DNA from: Bacillota bacterium
GTDB taxonomy: Bacteria > Bacillota > Clostridia > Christensenellales > CAG-138
Direction of reading: 5' to 3'
Assembly: GCA_023435025.1 (NCBI GenBank)
Contig: JAEYSE010000023.1
Coordinates: 1-50,138 of the forward strand
DNA: 50,138 nucleotides
Part shown: one piece after another, positions 41,568-49,827 of the stretch
Layout of the letters: every line of letters starts with the position of its first letter
Numbering within the stretch: the stretch's first letter is position 1
Program-made: the position numbers and the translations under genes
The notes under the pieces: generated by a model
What the model was told of the DNA's origin: nothing
Database searches by the model: none
What the model saw: only the letters and a program-made list of their open reading frames with translations

Positions 41568-42563
41568 ATGAGTATCAACATGTTCGACATGAAAAAGAGC
41601 AATGCCCAGACAGTTCTTTGGGCCTTGTGCTCCTGCAAGACCTCCACAATCAAGGATTTGGCTCAGACCACAGGTCTTAGCTTTGCCACAGTTGGAAACA
41701 TATTGAATAAATTTGTGGAAAACGGAGAGGCAATACTGGGTGAGCAAGTTTCCACTACAGGCGGAAGACCGTCACAAGCCTATACCTTTAATGCGGAATA
41801 CGCCCATGTGCTTGCGCTCTCAGCGCAGGTGCGGAACGGGGAAAATATCATCCACGCCTGTATTGGCAATTTATATGGCGAGATAGTATGGCAGACGGAA
41901 CAATGCTTCGGCAGTATTCAGCTTGCGAGCTTTGACGCCATGATCGACTTAAGCTTACAAGCGTATCCAACAATACGTACTTTATCATTTTCTCTGCCGG
42001 GGGTGGAGCACGATGGTATAATTATAGCCAATGATTATAAGGAACTCGAAGGCATCTCTTTTCCAGATCATTTCCAATACAAATACCACATGCCTGTGGT
42101 CGTAGAAAACGATGTGAATACAGCGGTGTCCGGTTATGGCAGGAACATAAATTCTGCTTCCGTCATTGTGGGAATTTACTTCCCGAAATATTATAATCCC
42201 GGTGCGGGTATTATGATCGATGGCAAAATTTTAAAAGGGGCCTCCGGATATGCCGGGGAATTCGCTTGCCTCCCATTAGGAATTGACTGGCTTTCAATCG
42301 ACTATGCAAATCCGCGGGAAGCCGGGCCCGCCATAGCAAAAGTGATAAGCACTTTCTCCGGCATCGTGAATCCAAGCCACATTGTTTTATATGGTGATTT
42401 TTTTACTGAGGATTTGAAAGAAACAATTCGGCAGATCATTCACACGCAAGACACGCGAGGCATATTCCCTTCCATTACTTACAAATGCGATTTGAATTCC
42501 GACATTATGTCCGGTTTGATTATACAGGCGATATCCATCTATCAATCAGGACTGCGTATATAA
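41568..42563 (+). CDS. ROK-family transcriptional regulator lacking the zinc motif
   Basis: A 331-residue ROK protein. The N-terminal winged helix (about 10-75) reads NAQTVLWALCSCKTSTIKDL, AQTTGLSFATVGNILNKFVE and TTGGRPSQAYTFN. The sugar-kinase-like domain keeps VVVENDVNTAVSGYGRN and GAGIMIDGKILKGASGYAGE. After that, the conserved histidine plus CxCGxxGCxE zinc cluster is absent; the text reads FACLPLGIDWLSIDYANPRE instead. It is therefore most likely a sugar-responsive repressor without kinase activity and with altered folding in the zinc region. The start follows GACAGGCGGGTTTT. It is 34 bases after the PHP gene. Confidence 0.85.
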   Translation: MSINMFDMKKSNAQTVLWALCSCKTSTIKDLAQTTGLSFATVGNILNKFVENGEAILGEQVSTTGGRPSQAYTFNAEYAHVLALSAQVRNGENIIHACIGNLYGEIVWQTEQCFGSIQLASFDAMIDLSLQAYPTIRTLSFSLPGVEHDGIIIANDYKELEGISFPDHFQYKYHMPVVVENDVNTAVSGYGRNINSASVIVGIYFPKYYNPGAGIMIDGKILKGASGYAGEFACLPLGIDWLSIDYANPREAGPAIAKVISTFSGIVNPSHIVLYGDFFTEDLKETIRQIIHTQDTRGIFPSITYKCDLNSDIMSGLIIQAISIYQSGLRI

Positions 42564-42712
42564 CAATGGCAGAGTAACCATTCTCAGGACAAGTCATGCG
42601 CTTGTCAGTCACGCCAAAAAGCACCGGAATGCAGCAACAGGTAATCAGATTGATTAATAGAAAGCGCCTATTACAATTTTATACATATCACTGTTTTGGG
42701 AAAGGGGTTTTT

Positions 42713-42950
42713 ATGACACAATTAAAAGTCGCGTTGATTGGCTTTGGCAGTTTCGCCAGAAAGGCCTATCTGCCGGCACTTGAATACGATGGGCGTGCCA
42801 TTGTCACATCTGTAGCCGCTCCGTCAGAAAAAACAAGGCAGGATGTTAATCAAAATATTAGGACCCAATGTATGTACTTTGGGAAACTGTATTGACTTAC
42901 TCGCAAACTCCAAACCGGATGTGAATGGGCAATCATTGAGTAGTTTTTAA
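42713..42950 (+). pseudogene. remnant of a Gfo/Idh/MocA oxidoreductase gene
   Basis: A good ribosome binding site (AAAGGGG) and ATG open the Rossmann start of a Gfo/Idh/MocA enzyme: MTQLKVALIGFGSFARKAYL, then VTSVAAPSEK. After about 55 codons the frame breaks; the continuation GNCIDLLANSKPDV lies one frame over and stops at 42950. The usual 330-350 residues are reduced to about 75, without the catalytic EKP motif. Beyond lies a decayed HAD gene on the opposite strand, so a deletion has removed the rest. Confidence 0.75.
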
Positions 42951-42989
42951 GGCTGGTTAAGCAATAAAAACAAAATATCAAAAAGAAGT

Positions 42990-43246
42990 TGATATTTTCC
43001 GGCAAGGGTTAAACCGACCATCTCATCGCCATGATCATTCTGCATATATCCCGGCTGAGGCAGCCCAGGCATTAAAGTTCCGCCACATTTCTTTCGCGGA
43101 ATCCCAGCCAGCGGCTAATCTCGCTACCCTTCCAATTCCTCTGGGAGCCAACCTTCTTTACGAGGTATCATAGCAAAGACGAAAGGCCGACGCGTGGGAG
43201 GAAGGCTTTGCAGCGTTCCGTCATAGTCAAAAATAACGCTTATCAT
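42990..43246 (-). pseudogene. decayed HAD-family hydrolase gene
   Basis: An ATG one base after the ribH stop opens MISVIFDYDGTLQS, the DxDGT nucleophile motif of HAD phosphatases. Then the frame is lost. Pieces of the expected sequence appear in other frames: SEISRWLGFRERNVAE and, later, MPGLPQPGYMQNDHGDEM and VGLTLAGK. Several stops and frameshifts lie between them. It was probably the last gene of the riboflavin operon and might once have supplied a phosphatase. The end is approximate. Confidence 0.65.
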
Positions 43247-43247
43247 G

Positions 43248-43715
43248 CTACGCTTCCATTTCGTGAATTAGGTTGACCATCTCAATGGCGCCGACTGCAC
43301 AGTCAAAGCCCTTGTTTCCAACCTTAGTGCCCGCACGTTCAATGGCCTGCTCAATGTTTTCCGTGGTCAGCACCCCGAACATAACAGGAATATTGCTGTT
43401 CAAGGATATGTGAGCAATGCCCTTAGATACTTCACTGCAGACATAGTCGTAGTGGGTGGTGCTGCCACGGATGACAGCGCCAAGGCAGATGACAGCATCA
43501 TATTTACCGCTCGTCGCCATCTTAGAGGCAATCAGCGGAATTTCAAAGGCTCCGGGAGCCCATGCGATGTCGACTGCATCTTCGCTTACCGCATGGCGCT
43601 TGAGTCCATCCAAAGCGCCGCTCAGCAGCTTACTTGTGATAAATTCATTGAAACGTGCGGCAACAATACCGATTTTAATGCCTTCGGATACGAGTTTTCC
43701 CTCAAATGTTTTCAT
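43248..43715 (-). CDS. ribH: 6,7-dimethyl-8-ribityllumazine synthase
   Basis: A 155-residue lumazine synthase that condenses 5-amino-6-ribitylaminouracil with dihydroxybutanone phosphate. Hallmarks are the segments VAARFNEFITSKLLSGALDG, DIAWAPGAFEIPL, CLGAVIRGSTTHYDYVCSEV and VMFGVLTTENIEQAIERAGT. It is cytoplasmic and usually forms a 60-mer shell around riboflavin synthase. It is the last intact gene of the rib operon, 18 bases after ribBA, with AGGAGATTGCAACC upstream. Confidence 0.97.
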   Translation of the reverse strand: MKTFEGKLVSEGIKIGIVAARFNEFITSKLLSGALDGLKRHAVSEDAVDIAWAPGAFEIPLIASKMATSGKYDAVICLGAVIRGSTTHYDYVCSEVSKGIAHISLNSNIPVMFGVLTTENIEQAIERAGTKVGNKGFDCAVGAIEMVNLIHEMEA

Positions 43716-43733
43716 GGTTGCAATCTCCTATTC

Positions 43734-44933
43734 TCAGTAGTTAAAAATATGACCCATTTTTTGCTGCTTGGTTTTCAGATAGAACAGATCATGGACGGTA
43801 GCATCCATCTGTATCGGAACACGCTCTGTTATTTCTATTCCAAAGTCGGATAGCTGGTAAACCTTATCGGGATTGTTTGTAAGCAGGCGCAGTGTTTTTA
43901 CGCCAAGGTCCTGCAGAATCTGCGCACCAATGAAGTATTCCCGTAAATCACCAGGAAACCCAAGAGCGAGATTTGCCTCCATTGTATCCATACCCTGGTC
44001 CTGAAGCTCATAGGCGCGCAACTTATTAATCAAACCAATCCCCCGGCCTTCCTGACGCATATAAAGAAGAATTCCACGGCCTTCGTTTTCAATCTGCCTC
44101 ATGGCTGCTTCAAGCTGCTGTCCGCAATCACAGCGCTCTGAGCCGAATGCATCGCCGGTCAGGCACTCAGAGTGGACACGGCATAAAAGATTTTCACCGT
44201 TTCCGATATCACCCTTTACCACCGCTACATGATGTTCGCCGTTCAGCCTGTTGATGTATCCGTAAATCTTGAAATCACCGTACTGTGTGGGGAGGGATGA
44301 ACAGGTAACTTGCTCAACCAGCTTTTCATTTCGCTTGCGGTATTCCTGCAGCGCTTTGATGGTAATCATTTTCAGACCCCATTTTTGTGCCAGCTCCATC
44401 AGCTCCGGCGTCCGCATCATCGTTCCGTCTTCCCGCATGATTTCGCAGCACAGGCCGCACTCCTTTAACCCGGCCAGCCGCATCAAATCTACTGTGGCTT
44501 CCGTATGACCGCTCCGCTCTAGCACGCCGTTTTTCTTTGCCAGCAGCGGAAACATATGACCCGGGCGGCGGAAGTCCTCCGGCTTTGCATCATCCCCCAC
44601 GCATTTCATGGCGGTGATACTTCGCTCTGCTGCGGAGATACCGGTAGTCGTTGATATGTGGTCAACAGAAACCGTAAAAGCCGTTTCATGGTTATCCTTA
44701 TTGTCGCTGACCATCTGAGGGAATTTTAGCTTTTCACAAAGCGGGGCGCTCATGGGCATACAAATAAGGCCTTTGCCATGTACCGCCATGAAATTTACAT
44801 TCTCGGTCGTGGCAAACTGTGCGGCACAGATGAAATCGCCTTCGTTTTCGCGGTCTTCATCGTCGGTTACCAGAATAATTTTGCCCTGCCGAAGCTCCTC
44901 CAGAGCTTCTTCGATGGTGTTAAAAAGAATCAT
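43734..44933 (-). CDS. ribBA: bifunctional DHBP synthase / GTP cyclohydrolase II
   Basis: A 399-residue fusion. The N-terminal half (about 1-200) is dihydroxybutanone-phosphate synthase: VTDDEDRENEGDFICAAQFA, RPGHMFPLLAKKNGVLERSG, HTEATVDLMRLAG. The C-terminal half (about 205-399) is GTP cyclohydrolase II, with zinc and substrate elements in VHSECLTGDAFGSERCDCGQ, RQEGRGIGLINKLRAYELQD and TNNPDKV. It supplies both precursors of riboflavin. The start follows AGGAGGAAGTAAA, 15 bases after the ribE stop. Confidence 0.97.
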   Translation of the reverse strand: MILFNTIEEALEELRQGKIILVTDDEDRENEGDFICAAQFATTENVNFMAVHGKGLICMPMSAPLCEKLKFPQMVSDNKDNHETAFTVSVDHISTTTGISAAERSITAMKCVGDDAKPEDFRRPGHMFPLLAKKNGVLERSGHTEATVDLMRLAGLKECGLCCEIMREDGTMMRTPELMELAQKWGLKMITIKALQEYRKRNEKLVEQVTCSSLPTQYGDFKIYGYINRLNGEHHVAVVKGDIGNGENLLCRVHSECLTGDAFGSERCDCGQQLEAAMRQIENEGRGILLYMRQEGRGIGLINKLRAYELQDQGMDTMEANLALGFPGDLREYFIGAQILQDLGVKTLRLLTNNPDKVYQLSDFGIEITERVPIQMDATVHDLFYLKTKQQKMGHIFNY

Positions 44934-44948
44934 TTTACTTCCTCCTGT

Positions 44949-45587
44949 TTAGAAGCCGTGCTTTTTTACAAATCCTGCTGTAATATTACTGGTTGTCTGT
45001 GGGGCGTTCATCAGCCGTTCCACATATTTTCCGATACAGTCATTCTCCAGATTGACGATATCGCCAATACGTTTGTCCGACAGAATGGTCTGTGCTGCGG
45101 TATGGGGTATGACGGATACGCTGAAACTCTCCTTATGGGCTTTCGCCACTGTCAGGCTGATGCCATCCACGGCAATCGACCCTTTTTCAATGATATACTT
45201 AAGAATATTGGGGCTGGTTTTGATGGTGTACCAAATAGCGTTATCGTCCTTTTCGATGGCGGAAACCGATCCTGTGCCGTCGATATGCCCGGTTACAATA
45301 TGTCCGCCGAACCGGCCGTTTGCAGACATTGCCCGCTCCAGATTAACCGTGCTTCCCATACGCAAGCTTCCGAGGGAAGAGCGGTTCAGCGTTTCATGCA
45401 TCACATCAGCGGTAAAGCTGGCTTGGGAAAAGGAAGTGACGGTAAGGCATACACCGTTAACAGCAATACTGTCTCCTATGTGAATATCCTCAAAAACCCT
45501 ACTTGCCCGGACTACAACCTCAGCAGAATCCTTTCCTTTGCGGATACCCTGTATTTTTCCGATTTCCTCAATAATTCCTGTGAACAT
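44949..45587 (-). CDS. ribE: riboflavin synthase, alpha subunit
   Basis: A 212-residue riboflavin synthase made of two similar lumazine-binding barrels: MFTGIIEEIGKI at the start, GDSIAVNGVCLTVT and its repeat KGSIAVDGISLTVAKAHKES. It dismutates two lumazines to riboflavin. Its ATG overlaps the ribD stop by one base (TAATG), so translation is coupled. Confidence 0.97.
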   Translation of the reverse strand: MFTGIIEEIGKIQGIRKGKDSAEVVVRASRVFEDIHIGDSIAVNGVCLTVTSFSQASFTADVMHETLNRSSLGSLRMGSTVNLERAMSANGRFGGHIVTGHIDGTGSVSAIEKDDNAIWYTIKTSPNILKYIIEKGSIAVDGISLTVAKAHKESFSVSVIPHTAAQTILSDKRIGDIVNLENDCIGKYVERLMNAPQTTSNITAGFVKKHGF

Positions 45588-46669
45588 TAAAGCACCTCGC
45601 TTTCCAATAAAATATCTTCACCCACCGGCGTGATGGCTGACCAGCTCAGACGAAACGCTTCGTCAGGTAAATCCACGCCCAAACCCGCTACCGGCGTTTT
45701 TCCATTGCCTCCAAATAACTTGGGGGAGATATATGCCTCCACCTTATTTACAATCCCGCTTTGCAGGGCCGACCAGTTTAAAGTGCCGCCGCCCTCCAGC
45801 AAAATGCTGTCAATGCTTCTCTCCCCCAGCGCCCGCATTAGACAGTTCAAATCAATATGGCCGTCTTTTACCGGTAGTACGGTAACATCACAACCCGCCT
45901 CCAGATAAGGTCTATGTTTTTGAGGATCTGCCACCGCTGTGGCAAGGAGCGTGCCGGCGAGATTGGTGGATTTCACAATTCTTGCCTGCAACGGTGTTCG
46001 GAGGTTGGTATCGCAAACAATGCGCAGAGGATTTCTGCCGTTTTCTATCCGGCAAGTCAGAAGAGGATCATCTGTGAGTACGGTTCCTATCCCCGCCATG
46101 ATAGCAGAGTAGCGGTGCCTGTCTTCATGAACACGCCGCCTAGCCGCCTCCCCGGTAATCCACCTGGATTTCCCGGTTCGGGTAGCAATTTTCCCATCCA
46201 ATGTCATGGCATACTTCATGACAACATAAGGGGTTCCGGTTTGGATATAGTGAAAAAAACTTTTGTTGAGCGCATCGCATTCTTCTTTTAACAGGTGTTC
46301 GGTTACTTCGATTCCTTGGGAGCGGAGAAATTTAACACCTTTTCCCGCAACCAAAGGATTTGGATCGGAAGAACCGATTACCACACGGCGTATCCCACTC
46401 TCAATAATTGCTTCGGTGCAGGGCGGCGTTTTACCGTAGTGACAGCATGGCTCAAGGGTCACATAAAGTGTTGCGCCTTTGGGTGAAGTTTCGCAGCTTG
46501 CTATAGCATTTCGTTCGGCATGAAGCGTTCCGTATTTTTGATGATAACCCTGCCCGATGATCCTGTTGTCCTTTACAATCACAGCGCCTACCATGGGGTT
46601 AGGGTTTACCCATCCGCAGCCTTTTCGGGCAAGTCCGACAGCAAGTTGCATAAATTCTATGTCTGTCAT
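45587..46669 (-). CDS. ribD: riboflavin biosynthesis deaminase/reductase
   Basis: A 360-residue bifunctional enzyme. The N-terminal deaminase domain has the zinc motifs HAERNAI and PCCHYGKTPPCTEAI. The C-terminal reductase domain starts near residue 145 (PYVVMKYAMTLDGKIATRTG) and contains SRWITGEAARRRVHEDRHRY and ILLEGGGTLNWS. It carries out two successive steps from the GTP cyclohydrolase II product. The ATG at 46669 is set by CGGAGG four bases upstream; a longer frame would start inside the leader hairpin. It is first in the operon, behind the FMN riboswitch and two hairpins. Confidence 0.96.
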   Translation of the reverse strand: MTDIEFMQLAVGLARKGCGWVNPNPMVGAVIVKDNRIIGQGYHQKYGTLHAERNAIASCETSPKGATLYVTLEPCCHYGKTPPCTEAIIESGIRRVVIGSSDPNPLVAGKGVKFLRSQGIEVTEHLLKEECDALNKSFFHYIQTGTPYVVMKYAMTLDGKIATRTGKSRWITGEAARRRVHEDRHRYSAIMAGIGTVLTDDPLLTCRIENGRNPLRIVCDTNLRTPLQARIVKSTNLAGTLLATAVADPQKHRPYLEAGCDVTVLPVKDGHIDLNCLMRALGERSIDSILLEGGGTLNWSALQSGIVNKVEAYISPKLFGGNGKTPVAGLGVDLPDEAFRLSWSAITPVGEDILLESEVL

Positions 46670-46686
46670 AAATCCTCCGAAAACAT

Positions 46687-46718
46687 AAATACCCTGAACA
46701 AAATCGTTCAGGGTATTT
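46687..46718 (-). terminator. second leader hairpin, adjacent to the ribD ribosome binding site
   Basis: 13-bp stem (46687-46699 with 46706-46718), core CCCTGAAC/GTTCAGGG, followed on the minus strand by ATGTTTTC and then GGAGG. It could terminate transcription or affect translation of ribD. Confidence 0.5.
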
Positions 46719-46743
46719 ATCATAGACAGGAATGTGTGCTAAT

Positions 46744-46775
46744 AAAAAACTCTGGAATAAAAAACTATTCCAGAG
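46744..46775 (-). terminator. riboswitch-linked intrinsic terminator
   Basis: 10-bp stem CTCTGGAATA (46750-46759) with its complement (46766-46775), followed on the minus strand by six T residues. It is placed about 30 bases after the FMN aptamer, where an expression-platform terminator is expected. Confidence 0.75.
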
Positions 46776-46806
46776 CGAATTCACACACAGAAACACTGTA
46801 TATTAA

Positions 46807-46912
46807 TCTTCTTTCATCCAGACTTTACTGTCGGCCTCGGAATCTCACCGAATCATACCTTGCGGCTCGTGGGCTGTACCACCGGTAGGGAATTTCACCC
46901 TGCCCTGAAGAT
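46807..46912 (-). promoter_or_regulatory. FMN riboswitch (RFN element)
   Basis: On the minus strand the aptamer begins CTTCAGGGCAGGGTGAAATT, continues with CCCTACCGGTGG and GAGCCGCAAGG, then GATTCGGTGAGATTCCG, and closes with GTCTGGATGAAAGAAG. These are the conserved RFN-box blocks in the right order. Binding of FMN should favour the downstream terminator and switch off ribD-ribE-ribBA-ribH. With the hairpins it accounts for most of the gap 46670-47161. Confidence 0.95.
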
Positions 46913-47090
46913 GCTATTCAATTATTGATATAATATTACCCGACTTACGATTTGTCAACTAAATAGTCGAGTGATCCAGGCGCCATTAGACTCGCTTCTG
47001 TTTATGTAGCCTCGCCGTCACTGGTTTGAACTTCCCATTGATTAATCAGCGCCGCAATCATTCAGAAACCGAAATGGAAAAAACGATTTG

Positions 47091-47118
47091 TTGTATTAGC
47101 GTGCTAATGTGTTATAAT
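47091..47118 (+). promoter_or_regulatory. promoter of the amino-acid ABC operon with operator in the spacer
   Basis: Perfect -10 TATAAT (47113-47118) with TTGTAT as -35 (47091-47096, 16-base spacer). A perfect dyad ATTAGC-GT-GCTAAT (47095-47108) fills the spacer, so a repressor bound there would block RNA polymerase. Confidence 0.65.
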
Positions 47119-47161
47119 GATAAAGTATTTTGAACAGATATCAACATACAGGAGGATGAAT

Positions 47162-48064
47162 ATGAAAAGACTTGCTAGTTCATTGGTTATCGCCTTGCTT
47201 ATTTTGGTGCTTAGCGCCTGTGCTTCGAATAACGCAGGGCTGTCTCCCGCGGCTGCATCGCCGGGTTCGGATTCGGCGCCCAGCGCCGCATCCACCGCTC
47301 CTGCAGCCGAATCTCCGGCCGCTTCCGGCCAGGTAGGCAATGCGGAAGATGATTTGGCCTATATCAAGGCAAAGGGTGAACTGATTATTGGGATAACCGC
47401 TTATGAGCCTATGAACTATAAGGATAAAGATGGCAAGCTGGTTGGTTTTGATACCGAGTATGCCGAGGCGCTTTGCGCGAAGCTCGGCGTTAAGCCCAAC
47501 TTCATATTTATCAACTGGGATACGAAGGAGATCGAGCTGAAAGCAAAAACCATCGACTGCATCTGGAACGGCCTGACCGTAACGGAGGAGCGCAAGGAAA
47601 ACATGATGTTTACGCAATCGTATCTTCTGAACGAGCAGGTTGCCGTGATCCGCTCGGCCGACGCCTCCAAGTACACAGACAGGGCTAGCCTGAACGGCGT
47701 TTCCGTGGTTGCTGAGGCAGGCTCCGCGGGAGAGGCCGCGATCAAAGCCGATCTGTCCGGCGCTACTTACACCGCCGTCGACTCGCAGGCCAAGGCGCTG
47801 CTGGAAGTCAAGGCCGGTACGGCAGATGTGGCCGTCATTGACGGGACGATGGCGGCCTCCATGACAGGCGAAGGTACGGATTATGCTGAGCTGATCACCA
47901 TTACCAGCATGAACCTGACAGCCGAGGAATATGCGATCGGCTTGCGTGTTGGTAGCACTGCCGCTGCCGAATTCAACAAAATTACGAACGAACTGCTGCA
48001 AGACGGTACAATGGCTAAAATCGCCGAAAAATATGGCCTCACGCAGCGCCTGATTACCAAATAG
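47162..48064 (+). CDS. polar amino-acid ABC transporter, substrate-binding lipoprotein
   Basis: A 300-residue extracellular solute-binding lipoprotein (family 3). The signal sequence ends with lipobox LSAC. A Ser/Ala/Pro-rich linker follows (residues about 22-55). The binding domain opens with KGELIIGITAYEPMNYKDKD, GKLVGFDTEYAEALCAKLGV, and contains CIWNGLTVTEERKENMMFTQ, features of amino-acid binders. The substrate (polar amino acid or cystine) is not certain. The ATG at 47162 follows CAGGAGGATGAAT. A hairpin between this gene and the permease gene fits the usual excess of binding protein. Confidence 0.93.
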   Translation: MKRLASSLVIALLILVLSACASNNAGLSPAAASPGSDSAPSAASTAPAAESPAASGQVGNAEDDLAYIKAKGELIIGITAYEPMNYKDKDGKLVGFDTEYAEALCAKLGVKPNFIFINWDTKEIELKAKTIDCIWNGLTVTEERKENMMFTQSYLLNEQVAVIRSADASKYTDRASLNGVSVVAEAGSAGEAAIKADLSGATYTAVDSQAKALLEVKAGTADVAVIDGTMAASMTGEGTDYAELITITSMNLTAEEYAIGLRVGSTAAAEFNKITNELLQDGTMAKIAEKYGLTQRLITK

Positions 48065-48075
48065 TTTTATTAAAA

Positions 48076-48114
48076 GGCCTGTTCCATGCACCACATGTGT
48101 CTGTGGAACAGGCC
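48076..48114 (+). terminator. intercistronic hairpin after the binding-protein gene
   Basis: Perfect 11-bp stem GGCCTGTTCCA (48076-48086) with its complement (48104-48114). There is no good T tract, so it more likely stabilises the upstream message or partially terminates than ends the operon. Confidence 0.6.
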
Positions 48115-48149
48115 CTATTCCTTATTCCTTATTCCCTATTCCCTATTCC
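48115..48149 (+). repeat. five tandem copies of a 7-bp unit
   Basis: YTATTCC repeated five times without interruption (CTATTCC, TTATTCC twice, CTATTCC twice), directly after the hairpin and 21 bases before the permease ATG. Copy number could vary by slippage. Confidence 0.85.
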
Positions 48150-48170
48150 TCTAAAAAAGGATCGTATGTT

Positions 48171-48818
48171 ATGAGCTTTGCTGTTGTTACGGAAACGTTG
48201 CTTCAAGGATTCCTGAAAACATTTTTAATATTTATCCTTACGCTTGTGTGCGCCGTTCCGCTTGGTCTTGGCATTTCGTTCGGATCGATGAGCAGGTTTA
48301 CGCCTTTAAAATGGCTTACTAAGACATTTGTTTGGGCGATACGCGGCACACCGCTGATATTGCAGGTGATCATCGTCTTTTACGGACCTGGCCTCATTTG
48401 GGGAGGGTCTGCTTTCCCGCGAATGGAGGCGGTGCTGATCGCTTTTGTGATTAACTACGCGGCATATTTTTCGGAGATATTCCGCAGCGGCATCGAAAGC
48501 GTTCCGCGGGGGCAATACGAGGCCGGCCAGGTGCTTGGGATGACAAAAAGACAGATTTTCTTTCAGGTAATTCTGTTGCAGGTCATCAAGCGCATCGTCC
48601 CCCCCATGTCTAACGAGATCATTACGCTTGTAAAGGATACGTCGCTCGCCCGGGTGATCGCTGTTCGAGAGATCGTCATGGAGGCCGAAGACTATATCAA
48701 GTCCGCCGCGATCATCTGGCCGCTTTTCTATTCGGGTGCCTTCTACCTGCTGTTTTGCGGAATACTAACGCTGCTGTTTGGGTACTTGGAGCGCAGGCTC
48801 AGCTATTTCAGGGTTTAA
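48171..48818 (+). CDS. amino-acid ABC transporter permease
   Basis: A 215-residue membrane permease of the His/Glu/Gln/Arg family. Membrane spans are visible near FLKTFLIFILTLVCAVPLGL, PLILQVIIVFYG, MEAVLIAFVINYAAYF and the C-terminal LLFCGILTLLF. The EAA loop that contacts the ATPase reads EAGQVLGMTKRQIFFQVI, with IVPPMSNEIITLVKDTSLA after it. The start follows AAAAAGGATCGTATGTT. With no second permease gene nearby, it probably works as a homodimer with the ATPase encoded next. Confidence 0.94.
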   Translation: MSFAVVTETLLQGFLKTFLIFILTLVCAVPLGLGISFGSMSRFTPLKWLTKTFVWAIRGTPLILQVIIVFYGPGLIWGGSAFPRMEAVLIAFVINYAAYFSEIFRSGIESVPRGQYEAGQVLGMTKRQIFFQVILLQVIKRIVPPMSNEIITLVKDTSLARVIAVREIVMEAEDYIKSAAIIWPLFYSGAFYLLFCGILTLLFGYLERRLSYFRV

Positions 48819-48829
48819 AGGAGATCCGT

Positions 48830-49612
<783 letters not shown>

Positions 49613-49744
49613 TGCGCTTGATGCATTTCACGCAGGAACATGGCAGGGCAGACTTGGCCATACCTCTTATGCCATGAAGCGTTGTGCGTAAAAATGTGCG
49701 TTAACCAAAAATTAATTCCAAAAAGCATGCAAAACGAGAAACAG

Positions 49745-49779
49745 AAAAGCCCCGGAAAGCTAGAGTTTCCAGGGCTTTT
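49745..49779. terminator. terminator shared by the ABC operon side and a minus-strand tRNA end
   Basis: 14-bp stem with one mismatch (49745-49758 with 49766-49779). T residues follow on both strands, so it can end transcripts from either direction. It sits immediately past the CCA of the tRNA fragment. Confidence 0.75.
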
Positions 49780-49782
49780 TCT

Positions 49783-49825
49783 TGGTGCGCCCAACACGAT
49801 TCGAACGTGCGACCTACAGAGTCAG
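49783..49825 (-). other. 3' half of a tRNA gene (displaced att-site fragment)
   Basis: On the minus strand the sequence runs from an anticodon-loop-like CTCTGAC through TCTGT and AGGTC to a complete T arm (GCACG, TTCGAAT, CGTGT), a 3' acceptor strand TGGGCGC, discriminator A and encoded CCA. No matching 5' half (GCGCCCA and D arm) precedes it; the anticodon stem has no partner. The retained part, from the anticodon loop to the 3' end plus terminator, is exactly what tRNA-targeting integrases leave behind. Candidate identity is Gln (CUG) from the loop, though the acceptor end resembles tRNA-Arg. Confidence 0.65.
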
Positions 49826-49827
49826 AG

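Noticed and set aside
36281..47111. Exact 14-bp match AGCGTGCTAATGTG at 36281 and 47098
   Set aside because: Several 14-bp repeats are expected by chance in 50 kb, and the first copy is in no promoter context.
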